In this document: positions 34,991 through 48,500 of the stretch, in pieces
How the letters are laid out: the number at the start of each line of letters is the position of its first letter
Numbering within the stretch: the stretch's first letter is position 1
Source of the DNA: Monarcha castaneiventris obscurior
Lineage: Eukaryota > Chordata > Aves > Passeriformes > Monarchidae
Assembly (NCBI GenBank): GCA_026261815.1
Contig: JAMPIT010000895.1
Coordinates: 248,001-312,000 of the forward strand
Direction: 5' to 3'
DNA length: 64,000 nt
The notes under the pieces: model-generated
The model's input: only the letters and a program-made list of their open reading frames with translations
Told to the model about the DNA's origin: nothing
The model's database searches: none
Made by a program: the position numbers and the translations under genes

Positions 34991-35924
34991 AAATACAGGA
35001 ATGTTATTTTTCCCCAAAAGTAAGAAATTAATGTTGTGATTACAAGAAACAGCAAGCAGACTTGCATAGCTTGATTTTTTGATGTTTGAAGAGTGCCTTG
35101 CAGATGTTAATGCCTTTTTTCACTAATTACAGACTTGTATCACTCAGAAGCCCAAACAAGAAGTAGGAAGTGCCTGAAATTAAAAAAGCTTGGGAAGGGG
35201 AGAGAACTGTGCACATTAAGCTATGGGAGTGCTGTGTTGATGTCTTAATGCCTCAGTTCCTGAGTGCTGTTACCATTTCCTAGGGATGAAAACATACAGC
35301 CATAGTAAAAGCCATTGTTCTTTACATGAAAAAAAAAGAGGTGATAAGGAAGAAGAGAGAAGCTTCAGCTCTGCACAGTTACTTCTGGGAAGCTGGAGGT
35401 GGGGGGCTGGGCAGAATATTATCATCAGAGAAAATAGCATCCAAACTTTTTAGCCTAGAAATAAGTGATAACAACTCTCAGCAAGATGAAGGTATTGCTC
35501 AGGGGCCTGATCCTGTTTCCTTTTGAGTATACAAGGAAAATTCTTGCTGATATCTTTGGCCACCCTTGGACATACCAACATCATACCAAGAGGCAGCCAG
35601 AGAAGGTATTGGCTCGGTACAGGGGTCGGTGGCTACTGGGGGTGCTGTGTTAAAGGGGAGGCAGTGTCTGCTGTTTCAGAGCTTCACAGGCAGAAAGCAG
35701 TAACACAAATCACGCTGCATGTGAATAGACTGTGTGTGTGCTGGAAAAGATGTGCACTATTGAGGACTTGGCCCTGGGGACATGAGCATTTGCATGGGCC
35801 ACCTGGTAATAACATGCATGGCCTATCAGCAACTTTCATGCTGCAAACTTACAGAACATAAATAAAGGTTCACCAGAGCCAAATAGCAACAGCTGCCTTA
35901 TCTGGAGGATACCTTTTTTATTTG
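34991..35924. other. No gene recognised
   Basis: Mixed composition. The open frames at 35326-35861 overlap one another in different frames and none shows a domain. I see no transposon hallmark. Confidence 0.45.
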
Positions 35925-36070
35925 GTACTTTATTGACAAATAATAAAGCCTTTAATTGGGCTGTGGGAGGAATATAGCCATGTAATTTACAGAACCTTTA
36001 ATTTTCTAGTGCTGCATGCCTGAAACAGATTGTGGTTGTAATTGCAGCCTCCTGAGTTAAGCAGAGGTCC
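35925..36070. promoter_or_regulatory. Possible conserved regulatory element
   Basis: CCTTTAATT occurs twice (near 35949 and 35995), with further TTTATTGAC, TAATTGC and ATTAC-like cores, in a repeat-free stretch. TTAATT/TAATTG are homeodomain-type cores. Motif density is the only evidence. Confidence 0.22.
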
Positions 36071-38300
36071 TAGCTGAACTGCTGAATTACTGTGAATTGT
36101 GCATCTTTATTCTCACACTTAGAAAGTGTCTTTGTGTGCCTTGGGGGAAGAAGAGGAACAGGGGGAGGAATCTTCTTAAATAAAGTGATGATTAAGAATT
36201 TGGAACTTCAGTTACTAAAATGAGAGTCAGCAAAATCCCCCCAGCCAGGCTATTGCTGTGGTGGGTTTCCCTGCAAACCACCCATCACTCTCAGCAGGAT
36301 GTGAAGCAGAAATGTGCTCGTGGAGCAGGCTAACAGGGAAGAATTGCCTTTGCTGCAGCAGCTGCTGAACTGAGACTTTCTGGATCATGAATGTATGTAA
36401 ATATGTCCAACTGTTTGCCCTTCACACATCTTTGGCATGTTTGGAGTAAAAAATACTGCACTGCTCCATTAGTTTGCTTGCATATTACCACAGCAGATGC
36501 TGTTAAGAGCACTGAGATGTGTTTCTAGGTGAGCCTCCCTGTCTGAAATAGGATAAAGAAATAAAGGGTAGAGAGGCCCCAGATAGCATCTTGAAATGAA
36601 TATAAAGCAAGCTTTGGCAGCAGGGCATGCCCCAAAGTCCACTGCAAAGACATGGGGTTGTTGGCTCTTCAGTCCATTAAGCAAAGCAGAAAACAGTTGT
36701 GGCTTCTGCATGTTTGTTCCTTTCTGAACTGTCTCTCTAGCAGACTAACAGCTATTTTGGAGAGTTTGTACAGGTTTGATTCCTGACTCTATCTGCTGAG
36801 TGACTAAAATGGCTGCATTTGGATGCCAAGCTATACTTCATAGGGATTTCACTGGCAATGAAGGTTATGTATAAATAATGGATGAAGAAGGGTGACAGGA
36901 CCTGAACACTTGTGGCTTGACAGATTATCTTGTGATGTATTACAATTAGATGTGTGTCAGTGTCACTTCATTTATTCAAGTAGTAAGGGTGCATAACTCA
37001 GATTTATTTGGAGGTGGATTTATTAAGAGCCTTAGTCATGTCCTCTCAAAGTTCAGAATTGATTTTTAAATATCCTTAGCAGCTTTCTAAATCACTTTGC
37101 TCTTAACAAGTATGTGATTTTTTTTCTCACTTTTTAAAGTACTTGGGATTTTATTAGCACATATAATAGAGGAGTTTGTTTATTTTTTTAAATCATTTAC
37201 TTTGCTCAAGGTAAGTACTTGTAAGACTAGAGACCACTTTGTAAATTAGCAGGTCAACAGATCAATTTGGCCTTTGGGAAGAAGTTGTCTGGGTTGTTTG
37301 TACAGGAAGGTGGTAGATAATAAGCCCCAGCCATCACTAAATGATATTACTTAGAATTGGAACATCTAGTGAATAGGAAGTAAGATGGGCAAGGATTTTG
37401 TATGCCTTTTTGCTTTTTAAATAGTGGTAATGAAAAAGCCTGTCATGGAAAGATGCAGAACAAAATGTAGGAGATGGGAGAGATCAAATCTGACTACATT
37501 GCAAATGGAGCCTCTCAGACTGTGAGGTTAAAGCAGAAAAGGGATTAGTGTTACAATCCCTGTAACCTTCTAAAGTACCATAATGCTTTTACTCTTTTTT
37601 TTTTTTCTTTCAGATGTGTTTCTCTCTATCATAAATGCAGACACAGAACAATTTACTACAAATACCAGCAGTGTGCCCATCCTTTTTGGGCTGCTGTAGG
37701 CAGGACCTTTTTTTTCTCTTTGAAGTCATCATTTATAAAACAAACTGTATTTGTCTGTTTTTGAGAATTCCTCGGCAAAGAGAGTGGGTGTAGGACAGCA
37801 GGTGGCCACAGAACCCAGCAGAAGCTACAATTCTCCAGATAATCAACACTGTCACCCCCGCTGCCTCCCTCTGCAGCACATGCCAACCAACAAACATGTT
37901 ACTCATTTCATAGCAACCTCCTCGTTCTTCAGATAGGAACTTAACGTGGTTTGGGGATAAATTACGCTCACAGCAAAGCTGATCCAAGCCAACAAGGTTT
38001 CAGAGCATTTGCTCTGTCTTGTAATAGCAGAAGATAATTGATGGATGACCGGCATGCAGGACCCTGACAGGCTGGTTGGCTGCCCTTTGCACTCTGCCAG
38101 TTCAAGCCTTACAAGTGTGAAATAGCCAATTACTGGAATACCTATTGAAAGTAATAGGCCAATGAGCAAATGGCTACTGTGGGATGTGGTGGTGGTGTAG
38201 GTGGAAGAATGCCAAGATAAAGTTCTGCTCTGAGCAGCTGCTCCCACCACAGCTTGGTAATGCTATTGGATAACCAAATGATGAGAGAAAGGTATTTCCC
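36071..38300. other. No gene recognised; repeat-poor DNA
   Basis: A long pyrimidine tract ending TTTCAG at 37613 resembles an acceptor, but no convincing donor or frame follows. The open frames on the minus strand (37656-38250) overlap each other and lack domains. Parts, such as 38040-38240, are non-repetitive and may be regulatory. Confidence 0.5.
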
Positions 38301-38770
38301 CATTTGAACTGCAAGTGTCCTGGCTTGTATTGACTTAAAGTTTATGATGCATGATACCGTCTTGTTACCCAGATCCTAATTTGCAGAAATAAATCCTCCT
38401 TTTAAAAGGTATTTAAATAGGTAATAGGGACAGTCACGGCCATAGATTTTGTGAAAAAGCATTAAATACAATTTTTGCTTGGAATGAAAAGTCATATAGT
38501 GTGCAGAGTGTTAATACTTGCCAGCCATTTGCTATTGACAGAACAATTTATCTTGATAAAGGACAGTGAAAAATTCCAATCTATTCACTGGCATCACATT
38601 ATCAGCAGTAATATATGACTGCATCTAAATATAAGGTTCAGATCTGATACAGCTGAGGAGTTTCTGGTAATTTTCCTGTAAATACATTGTGTACTGGACA
38701 ATGAAAAAATGTCGTTTTTGCCGTGTAATTGGATGACCTATTTTTATGTGAGATTTAAAGTTTTACTGTG
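38300..38770. promoter_or_regulatory. Possible conserved regulatory region
   Basis: About 470 bases free of repeats and low complexity, with clustered candidate sites: TTGACAGAACAAT (TALE- and SOX-like), ATTTATCTTGATAAAGG (a GATAA-bearing dyad-like pair), TGTAATTGGATGA (homeodomain). This is the densest such cluster I noticed. The call is inference from motifs. Confidence 0.27.
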
Positions 38771-41092
38771 TTTAATGGAATAGACCATAATATTTCCTTT
38801 TGGGGTAACCTGTTTCTTTTTATAAGACTTCAGCAACATAATGGATATTACTAGGTTTGACAGAGCAGAACTAGCAGACAAAGAAAGATAGAAGCTTAAG
38901 TATTAGTCTGGTGAAAGGAAGATTCTGTGACCACACAAACTTGCCACAGGGGGGAAAAATCTATCTGAAAATATTATCATGAAATTGTCTGCTGTCAATC
39001 GTTAGCTTAATGTGGATAGTATGTCTTCTTTTTGCCAGGATAGGAATGCTTATGGGTAATTTTTAGGCATGTGCTTCTTAGCTTTCTTAGCAAAAAGAAA
39101 CATTTCTTAATTTTAAATTGTATTAAGAACCTATTTAATTTAAAATATATTAGAAAGAAAAGTGGCAAGTAGCTTTGGAGGAAGGATTTCAAAAGTGGCT
39201 GGCAAATTCTTTTATCCTTGTTTCTGTAATTGGAAAGCAACCATTGTGTAAAGACTAGAAGTGTAAATGAAGCCAATGCTGGTGCTCTGTATAATCCATG
39301 GTTTTTTTTCAGTTTCCAGTCACCTGTTTGGTGCTGAAAAAAGAAAATGACAAATGGCTTTTCGCTCTTTTCCTTTGAATTTTCTATTAACAATTACCAA
39401 GTCCATTTTAGATGGAAAGAATAGAAGATTGATTCATTTGATATTAAACAGAGATCAGCCACAAAAATAAGATTATCATTTAAATCAGGGCAAAGTTTAC
39501 AACAAAAGAATGAGGTAAAGACACCAGCATTTTGAGCATGATTGCTTTATTACCTTTAAAAATGTGGCGTTTTTTACTTTATACTTGAAACTCTGAGGGG
39601 TAAACTATTATCCATTTGTATTTTTCACGTTGTGTTTTCTTCCAAGCATATCTGATTGTAAAACCCTTATGTGTGGTGCTCTGCATTAGAAAGAGAGCCT
39701 CTCTGCTTATCTCCTGAAAAGATGGTAGATATAACTCACCTTGTGAAGATTTCCACCAGAAGCATTGGCACTGTCCTGAGGCTTAAAAAAATGATTGGGC
39801 ATGTGCTGGGCAAAGAAATGAAGTTTCTAATGACTGAAGCAGTGAAAAAGCTTGCTAAGGAAGGCCAAATCTGAATAATTCATTTCCATTTTAAGGAATA
39901 AGATGGGTTCAGAAGTTTCTATTAAATTTTCATTTGTGGACTCCTCTGGAAGGCTAAAGATTTTGTATGGTTTTTGCAGACTTGAGACAGTTAGCCCTAC
40001 CATGGTTCCTGGGAGAGCGAGAAAATGTAGTTATTTTCTCTTTTCTCTTTTTCTTCAATCCAACAACTTTCTTCTAATATTTTACTTTCCAACTACTTGA
40101 CTGCCCTGAGAGGAGAAACAGTCTGGTGTTATACCCCAAACCATTTGTCCTTCCCCAGTTACTCTGTCTGCTGAGCGTTGCTTTATTGAGCAAGGCTGAT
40201 ATCCCCAAATTGGAACAATCCTTCTGCCAACCCCTTGCTTGTTATCTCCTCTCTGTTGTTCCTCTAAGTTATGAGGAGGAGCAGAGGTATCACACTTGCC
40301 TGACTGCAGATCCGGTGGTGAACAGAGGCTCACATTGGGAAAGCTGTCTACCCAGCCATGAGAGTAGGGCTTGCTGTCCCTCTGGGCATCTTTTCCTCAG
40401 AAATTGATGGCCTGAGTCTCAGCAGGAAGAGCTTTGTGTTCTCTAGAAAACGGGTCGTTGGAGTACACAGGGCCTTTGCTATAAATCCTCCTGCTGCTCC
40501 ATTTGTTAAATCTGTGTGGGACTTCAGTGTCAATGTCAGGACATTCAAGGAAAGGATTAAAGGCTGCTCCATGTTAGCAGTCCCGTTTGGTGTTAAGAGC
40601 AGAGAGAAGATCTCAAGAATTATTCCAGCTGCTTGGGATCTTTTTGTTGGGGATCATATCATTAGTTTTTTTCTTTTTTTATTTTAGCTTTCTGACACAG
40701 GCAAGAAAAGTGAGCTCTATATCTCTCAAATGAATGTACAGGTATGACAAAACAGAGGTAGTTCCTTTTTTCCTGATAAAAATCTCAGCTGCCATCAAAG
40801 AAAAGACTTTTTTGTCTGTCAGATAGTGAGTTCTGTAGGAAATTTATCTGAGGAAATCATGAAGAACAGGTAAAATGCTGCAGCCAATGCTAAAGAAAAA
40901 ACATTGAAGAATTCCCTTGGAATTTTTGACTTGCAGAGAGTTGTCCGATGCTGGTCAGCACTGGTATGCCACGACCTTCCTAGAACGAGTGTCCTACAAA
41001 GAACAACTCTTCTAGGGGCCAAGGCAGCCTCCCTGCACAGCGGTGATCTCAGCAAGTGTAGCCATTTCTCAGCTACAAGCGATTCCAGCTCT
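38771..41092. other. No gene recognised; one compositionally distinct block
   Basis: 38771-40090 is ordinary AT-rich DNA. From about 40100 to 40680 and again 40900-41092 the GC content rises and overlapping open frames of 80-132 codons appear on both strands. This could be an old mobile-element body next to the LTR at 41093, but no gag, pol or env signature is visible. Confidence 0.4.
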
Positions 41093-41427
41093 TGTGATTC
41101 AGCTCTCTGTGAGATCACCCGAGGCAAACTCGGGGACAGAGAGACAGGAGCCGTGTGTGGCAGTGCCACAGAGGAGCTTTATTGTCCAGCAGTCCCTGGG
41201 AAGAGAAGACCAGGGACAAACACTCCATCCTCAGGGGCAGAAACAGAGGCCTTTTATAGGAAAGGCAAGGCATGCGGGGGAGGGGGGGGTGGGTTCACTT
41301 AGTTACGAAGACCCTGAGGAAGGTTGCTTATCTCAGAGTCTTTTTGGCCTCAGGTATCTTTCCTCTAAGAGAGCGAAGAGGGCTCTTGTGCCAATGACTC
41401 ACAGACCTCCACAGAGAAGGATGGACA
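41093..41427 (-). mobile_element. Solo retroviral LTR, short type (ERVK-like)
   Basis: Read on the minus strand the order is that of a complete LTR: a U3 with 'gtgagtcattggcac', a TATA box in CCTATAAAAGGCC (near 41260), an R-like stretch, then GGACAATAAAGCTCC containing AATAAA (around 41180), and a U5 ending near TGAATCACA (41093). At about 335 bases it fits short avian ERVK- or alpharetrovirus-like LTRs. The start is uncertain: TGTGGAGG (41413) or TGTCC (41427). The left flank AGCTCT (41087-41092) would fit half of a 6-base target duplication; a near match AGCTAT at 41432-41437 is four bases beyond my right end, so this is not secure. No primer-binding site follows the U5, supporting a solo LTR. 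Confidence 0.78.
41272..41295 (+). repeat. G run within the LTR U3
   Basis: GCGGGGGAGGGGGGGGTGGG on the plus strand, directly upstream (in LTR terms) of the TATA box. A C-rich or G-quadruplex-prone promoter-proximal element. It may also be a site of sequencing-length uncertainty. Confidence 0.7.
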
Positions 41428-42409
41428 CTGAAGCTATTAGACATGGATAAATGTGGAATTTATGCAAGCTGTGCATTTTTGTTCCTTTAAAGACTTAGTC
41501 CTAAATTAGTACTGGTGGTCCTGTGCTGGTTTCTTATCATATCTACAGTGTTTTCTTTCTTCTCTTTCTTGGGTTTTTATTTGTTTCATCCAACCTTGAC
41601 TTGACAGTGTCAGTTTTATTGAAAAGATGAAAGTATCACAAAAGGTGGAAGCAAATACGTCGTCATTGTGTCCTTTTTCCTTCATCTTCCACCAAAAACT
41701 GCCCATTTATTTTTGTAACCTGTGAAAGCGCAGTATTGCAGTGGAGTTTAGCAGAGTGATACAGGAGAACTTCCCAGTAGTTCTTAGTGGCACAACACTG
41801 GAGTTGCAGAGTGAAGAGTGAGACGTCTTGTTTTCAACACGTGAACTGATGACACACGTTCCACTTATTTTGTGGGTTATCCATTGTGAGTACATGCATC
41901 TTATGCATGTTCCACCTGGTCTCTCAACTTCCCCCTGCCTTCTGTTTGTGTAGCACCTCAGTAACATGTTAATGAGACACAACCAGTTATGTGTGAAGTA
42001 TTATGCTGATGGTTTATGACCAAGCACACTCCAAGCTGTGGTAAAGCAGTCACCTGCTGCCTCTAATGCCTAGTGCATCACATTTTTCAGGAGCACAGCA
42101 TGGGACTCTTTTATCTGCCCCATAACAGTGTTTCTTTGAAAGGAAGCCTGGTGAGGGCAGTAGGGTGTCTACCAGGGCCAGGTTCACTCAGGGACTGGGC
42201 CATGGTGGTGGCTATGAGGCAAGCTCTCTGCTGTAAGGCTGGCACTGACTCACAGTCTTGCTGGAGAGCACTCCATCAGCACAGCATGTTTCCAAGGCAT
42301 GTGTATGTCACATGGTTTGCCCCTTGTAGAGCTTATTTTAAGGCCAGCATCTCTTGATTTCAAGCATGTGGTTTTAAGGCTGTAATACAGCCTGGCAGTT
42401 CAGCAAAGA
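41428..42409. other. No gene recognised
   Basis: No exon, RNA or further transposon recognised between the LTR and the CR1 tail. The open frames are short. Confidence 0.5.
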
Positions 42410-42570
42410 AATCATACAATCACATAATTATTTAGATTGGAAAAACCTCCAAGATCATTGAGGGCAACCCCATTAACCCAGCACTGCCAAGCCCACCACT
42501 AAACCATGTCCCAAAGTGCCATATCTACACACCTTTTAAATACCTCCAGTAGTGGTGAACCGAACACTTA
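42410..42570 (-). mobile_element. CR1 LINE 3'-end fragment
   Basis: The reverse complement of a CR1 3' tail: 'atcatacaatcacataatt', 'tagattggaaaaacctcc', 'aagatcattgag', 'aacccagcactgccaagccc', 'accactaaaccatgtccc', 'ttttaaatacctccag'. This is a well-kept avian CR1 subfamily tail, 5' truncated. No coding part. Confidence 0.92.
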
Positions 42571-45500
42571 AGAAGGAATCTAACTGGAGAAAAAAGAAAA
42601 AGTACCTAAAAAAACCGTTAATGCTTCTGAATTTTACAATCTTGTTTCAGATATTATGTAATTAAGTACTCGAGTACATGAGTAACAAAGTAGTGGAGAT
42701 ATCTGAATGGAGAACATAAGGATTTTTTTCTAGCCAAATAAGAAGCTACTTAAATGTCTTAGTTGATTTAAATATGTGTAAATGGAGGGAAAAAATGCAA
42801 GCCATATTTATATCTTGCCTTTCACTCTGATGGCTTACAACCTTCCTTTCAGTCTATGTGAGTGAACTGATTGATCTCAAGCTACTGCACTGTAGCTCTT
42901 CCAGGGGTTTTGGTTTTAGTATTTTAGGGGGACAAATGAAGGTCATCTCCTCCACTAAAAAGTCAGAAGCAAGTTTTCAGTGTTTGAAATAGAAAGATAT
43001 TGGTTTATTAAAAAAGAAGTGAAGGTTTCTATGATGTGAATGGGAACCAGTCCATCACTAATGGTGACAAAAATGGACGTTTGTGCTCCTATATACCAAA
43101 CATGCCGGATTTGCTGCTCTCACTCTCACTTCATTTGCAATACTCATTTTCAATATCTGTGTCAGAAGCATCTCGTGCACTTTTTTTCATTTGGCTCCTT
43201 CTTGCAGCCATTTGGCCATAGCTGCTTTTACTCTCATTTACTCTATATTTTGCCCATATTTTTCATTTCACTCAGTTTCCTTGCATATTTTTGTGTTTGT
43301 TTTTTTCTGCTTCATGGTATTTTGAACTTTCCCCAATGTAGTTCTGCCTACTTTGACATTTAAAGGGAGTTTCATTCTTTTTCCCAATAGAAATAATGAT
43401 GTCACTTTAAAAAAGAGCGGATAAAATCCCACAGTACTTATCATATGTATTATATTTCTTGCTTTGTTTTCTTTTCATGTCTTTTTGCCCTCATCTAGTT
43501 TTTTCATTGCATGATGTTCAGACGATTTAAAATATTCCAAGACTCAATGTTGGCACATCCTCAAATCCTGTGATGAGGCTCCCTTAGATAAGTAAGAATG
43601 AAAAAACAATTAGGCTTTATGTTGTATATAGAATTAGAGCAGGTGTTCATCAGCTGTGCTGTGACTGACAGACTGCTGTATCTTTGAATAGAAAGTCTGT
43701 CTCCACTTACAAATATTTGTTAATTTTTAATTAAATTCATTACAAGCATTCACTTGATACAGGATGATACAATTTCTATTTTTTTGTGTGCATTCAGATA
43801 CGTATCCCCCCTTAGTTCAGTACTTGGCAACTGACATATTTTAAGAAAAAAAGATGCTCGTCTATGAGCTTTTACAAAGAAAAATGAAATCTGAAAGAAA
43901 TGCTTCCTTTTGCATGTGATGAAAAGTTTTTCCAGTTAGGTAAAGCAGTGTTTTTATGAAAAGTCTATCTAAATGTGGCGAATAACTTTAGAAATGTTTG
44001 CACACACAAAAGAAGTTTTGAATTTTTTAAGTATCTCTAGATGAAGTAAAGCTGGAGTCTGCATTCAGTAGCCTGAACCTCAAAGTGGCCTTTTGAAAAA
44101 GGTAATGCCAAGAAGCAGCTGACTGTGCTGCTAATGGGGTTGGTTTGGCTGCCTTTGGGACTGAAGTGACCTTTTCGGAAACTTTCAAGCAGGAACGTGT
44201 GTGTCTCCTCTAACTCCAGCACTGTGTGCATGTATGTTATTGTTACCTTTACCCTTAAAACTTGCTGGAAACAAGCAATCTTGCACATCTTGACTGAGCA
44301 AAACAGCGCAAGAACTAATATAGATATTGGAGTTTTGGTTGTTTCTGCAGTCAAAGGGAGAAGAGAGACTTGAAGTAGGTGTTGGACAAGGAGAAAAAAG
44401 AATCTGTTGAGTGATTAATCAGGACTTTTCTTTTAACAGAGCCCTTTATTTGGAAGAGGTGGGCATGGCAGATCATTAAAGTACAACAGAAGGTATCAAG
44501 TAATAAAGAAGTCAAAAAGATTGAAGAAATCAAATAATTCAGCAGTTTGCACATCAATTACAGAATAGGGGCAGTAAATGTGGAATGGATGAGTGACATT
44601 AAAAGCTCTCTTCATGGTCCAAAATTAATTTGAATAACATTAATTTACAGTTAACAAATTGTGTCTTTTTAGCATTGGTAATCCAACCATTTATTAAACC
44701 ATAAAAGCAATGGCAATTAAGTATTACTGCCCAGCAGTGTTACTATGGTTAGTTACAGCAGGAATGGGTGTGAAATAACTTGCCTTACAAGGTTAAGGAG
44801 AATGCAAGTGTTTGCTCTCCTAGGGAGGAAGGCAGGAGAGGCGTGATGTTGGCGTGTAGTCCTTGCCAGCTGCAGCATATTCTTTTATTTTACTTACAGA
44901 GTCATTTTTCAGGGAAGTGAGAAGGGGCTTGGGGGGGACAAGGGAACAGGCTGGGTGCTCTGTCTTTCACTTGCTGCTGATAGGAGCATAACAGAACTGC
45001 CAGTGCCTCTGACACCCCTTCATCCCTCCAGTGCCAATGGGTGAGGGAAGCCAGGAGCCCTCTCTGGACATCCTGACTAGGTCATCATTCAGCCAGCACT
45101 CAAAAGAGCTCAGAAAAAAACACTCAGGGATGCTTGCTTCCCTTCCTCACCCTCCTGACCTAAATTGTATTGGCCTCTGACACGTGGTATCCCCAGCCAG
45201 TGGGGGTATGGTCTTGACCAGGCGTCCCACACAGCTTTCCTTACACAAGCAATGGTGTCCCCTCTTGCTATCATGTTGCCCTGCATTCCTTGCAAATTCC
45301 AACTCTCATGTGAAAATGAAGTATTGGCAGCAGTCATGGAGTGAAATCTCCTGCATCCTGAGGAGCAGGGAGGTGTTGGGAAGAATTTGCAGAGAGATAT
45401 CTCTTGTCCTTGCAGACAAATGTGAGCTTTTTGAAGGAGCTGCTGTGCCAGGACGCTGCTGGCCACACAGCAAGCAGGCATTGTCTGAGCTGGAAATACT

Positions 45501-48500
45501 GCTATGGGTCCTGTCACCAAAATACTTGGGCTGAGGACTGTGTTACTTGACATAACATTGAATCTGAGCCACAAAGCTCACATTTTTTCTGACAGGTTCT
45601 CAAAAGCGTAGTACTTTTGTGGTGAGTAGTAAGTGTCTTCCTTGGTGTCAGCTTTCTGGAGGGTTTTCAGGTCAGGGTTTGGCTGAATGCACAAGGAGTC
45701 CCATGCCTGAGCATGTCTCACATCCCGCACATGCTTTGGCTTCTCTTCTGGCCACTTTCACTGTGGGAAACAGGCATTTATTTTGCTATCAAGGAGTGTA
45801 CCAGCAGGAATGACCATCCTCCTGCTTATTTAAGAAGACTCTTGTTCTCTGAGCTGCTTTTTTGACCCCGAGCATGATTCCACAAATAAAAATAAAAATT
45901 CTGGTGTCAAACTGGGTAGTAAAGAAAGTTTTGTAGTGGGCATTTATGTCTTCCCCTAAGAATTACCCATGGGCTTCATGTGCAGTTTAAAGTGGCAGGA
46001 ATCAGTATTTTAATTTCCATCTCTTCTATGCCAGCGCAGAAGACCCTGTCTCTCATTAAAATTCTCTGCTTGTCTGCTGCATATTTCTTAGACCCCCACC
46101 TGTTATGTCACCCAGACTTCTGATAGAAACTTATTTGGATAATGTCTGCAAGCAAAGAATTTTCCCTGAAAAGGTTGAAGATGGAGACACTCTGTCAGGA
46201 CCTGACAGGTGTAAATTTCTTAATGTATGAGAAGTATATGAAAATACAAATCATCTCTGAGAGCCAGCCTGAAGCAGACTGAGAAGCTGTCATAAGCAAT
46301 TTTCAGAAAGTAGGAGTTATTTGGTTCTCTTCCAGAAGGAACAACTCCACAGGCATAAATTTGTGAATGGTACTTGACAATTTTAACAATTCTTCCTCTC
46401 CCAGCACTGAGCATGTGACAGAGACGTGATAGGGACTGTGTGCTCGTCTCTCTTCCCCAGCTGCAGAGGAGCTGCCATGATATTCAAGGAATGAATCCTG
46501 CTTTCCTGAATGTGAGCCATTCCTCCACTGAAGCAAATTTCAAGGAACTGATTAATCTGACAGTTAGGCCATGCTGGAGCTGATTATTTGCCAAAAGAGG
46601 TTTCACAGCTTCTCTTATTTTCCATTTACTGAGAGAAATGGTAGGAAAGAAAATAGCAGATGCCTTGTGACAGACACCTTGGCTATTTTGTATGCTCCTT
46701 GGTTTTGTAGATTTTTACTTTGGGCATGTGGAAAGATCATTGCTAACTGGATGGGCCTATTCACTGGTGTATGGAAATGGACTTTAGGAAGCGTTGTGCA
46801 TGATTGGCAAATCAGTTCTAATTGAATAAATGTCAAGGTCAAAACAAACAAGTGATGAAGATGAGAAGGCCCTGGAGTGGTATCTGTTTCAAATCATATT
46901 AAAGGCTGTTCAGTAGCAAAGTGCTTCAGGGGGACTATGTGAAATTAAAGAGCAATGAAGATGCTGCACAGTTTTAAAACTGAAGTATCTGTTTCCTCAA
47001 CTGAAATTGAAAGAGGGTGTTTAGGAAATATTATGGTTGAAGTGGCAAAGTTTATTTCTCTCTTGCATGTGGACTAGAGCAGATGGGGTGGCAGATTTCT
47101 GACAGGTAGGAGGGCATGTGGCATGTCCCTGCCTAGCACTTTGCACTGGGATACAGTGGAGTGCCACAGTCGCCTTGTGTGCCTCACTCCAGTCACAGTG
47201 ACCTGGATACAGCTAGCATGATGAATGCCTTATCATGGTGATTGTGGGCATGTATCTAATACTAAAAACTTGCTACAACATTATATGTAAGTACAGTCCG
47301 GGATCCTAAAGGAATCCCTATGCAAGGATCTAGATTATTTTATTTTAAGTCATTGTAAAACGTGCATTTAAATAAACTATAGGAAACATCCACAGTTTTT
47401 TCTGATTCTGTTACATCCTCATTAATTTTGACTTATTATGGAGGCTGCCTTTAAACTAGAAGTCTAGGTGAATATAGAAATGTACCATGAAGAGCCCAAC
47501 AAACTCCTTTTCTCCACGTGACTTGCTTTAAATTAGGTTTCATGTGCCACAGTATGTCACTAAGTGCAGACTGTGTTTTTCAATGTCAAATCTAAATATG
47601 GAATCATTGCTGAGAGGGGACAAGAGCAAACACTGTTTGTTTCAGGTAGAATATCAATTGTAACTTTAAAGTATTGTAATGTTTTTTACTAGGTTGCTAT
47701 TGTATTTTTTAAGCAGCTAGTTGTTGTGGTCTGATTTCAAAGTCATTGAGATGCTGGGAGATATGTTTAAAGTTCACGAGGTACTGGTCAGGTACTTGAG
47801 AAACTTGAAGTATGTTTCTGACCTTTTAAGAGCCTAAACTTCTTGAAAATACTGTCTTTCTAGTATCCAGAGAGGTTTTGGGTTTCTTCTTACCTCTATT
47901 CTCCAGGCTTTGTTTTGGATTCTGGAGAAGATCACCTACTAAAAATCACAATAGCAAAATAAGATTACTTAGGTATGGAGAATATCAGCCAAGTAATGTC
48001 TCAGTGGTGGCTGATGTTAACAGTAAAGGATGCTATGGCCTTTGGGCCATTTACAGACCAAGTGGAAGAGCTACTTTGTTGCAATGGTGGCAATTATGTG
48101 AAAAGACTCACCTGCTTCAAGTGAATTAAATCAGTCATAAATCTGGTTTCTTGAGGTAGTGAAATGACCAGTTCAATCTTGACTTAATTGGTTTTAATTT
48201 ATTTTTCTGAAGCCAGAAATCATTAATCATTTTGGTACCTGTGTCCATATGAGAAAATGAGATGAGTTTTCAGGCATCCAATAATCTGGCTTTAGGATTT
48301 TGTTTGACATTATTTTTATCTTTACACAAAATGTTAAGAGGGAAATGTCATCATTCCATTTCTGTATGGTTCTTGAGGACAGGTGAGGCACCACAGGAGT
48401 AGAATACATCAGTTGTTATGAAAGAACTGAATGTTTTCAAATGATACTGAGAAATGCAGATTCTTTCACAACTGCATAGTTGTCCAGAATGTAAGAAATA

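Noticed and set aside
37590..37640. Long pyrimidine tract ending TTTCAG, as in a splice acceptor
   Set aside because: No donor with a consistent open frame follows. T-rich tracts before AG are frequent in this AT-rich DNA.
42666..42677. 12-base perfect palindrome GTACTCGAGTAC
   Set aside because: About sixteen 12-base palindromes are expected by chance in 64 kb, and nothing nearby supports a function.
45110..45574. 154-codon minus-strand open frame
   Set aside because: No recognisable domain, no splice or promoter support. I considered an endogenous-retrovirus origin but saw no motif to support it.
48146..48160. TTGAGGTAGTGA, resembling the start of let-7
   Set aside because: Only nine bases agree with let-7 and no precursor hairpin can be drawn.
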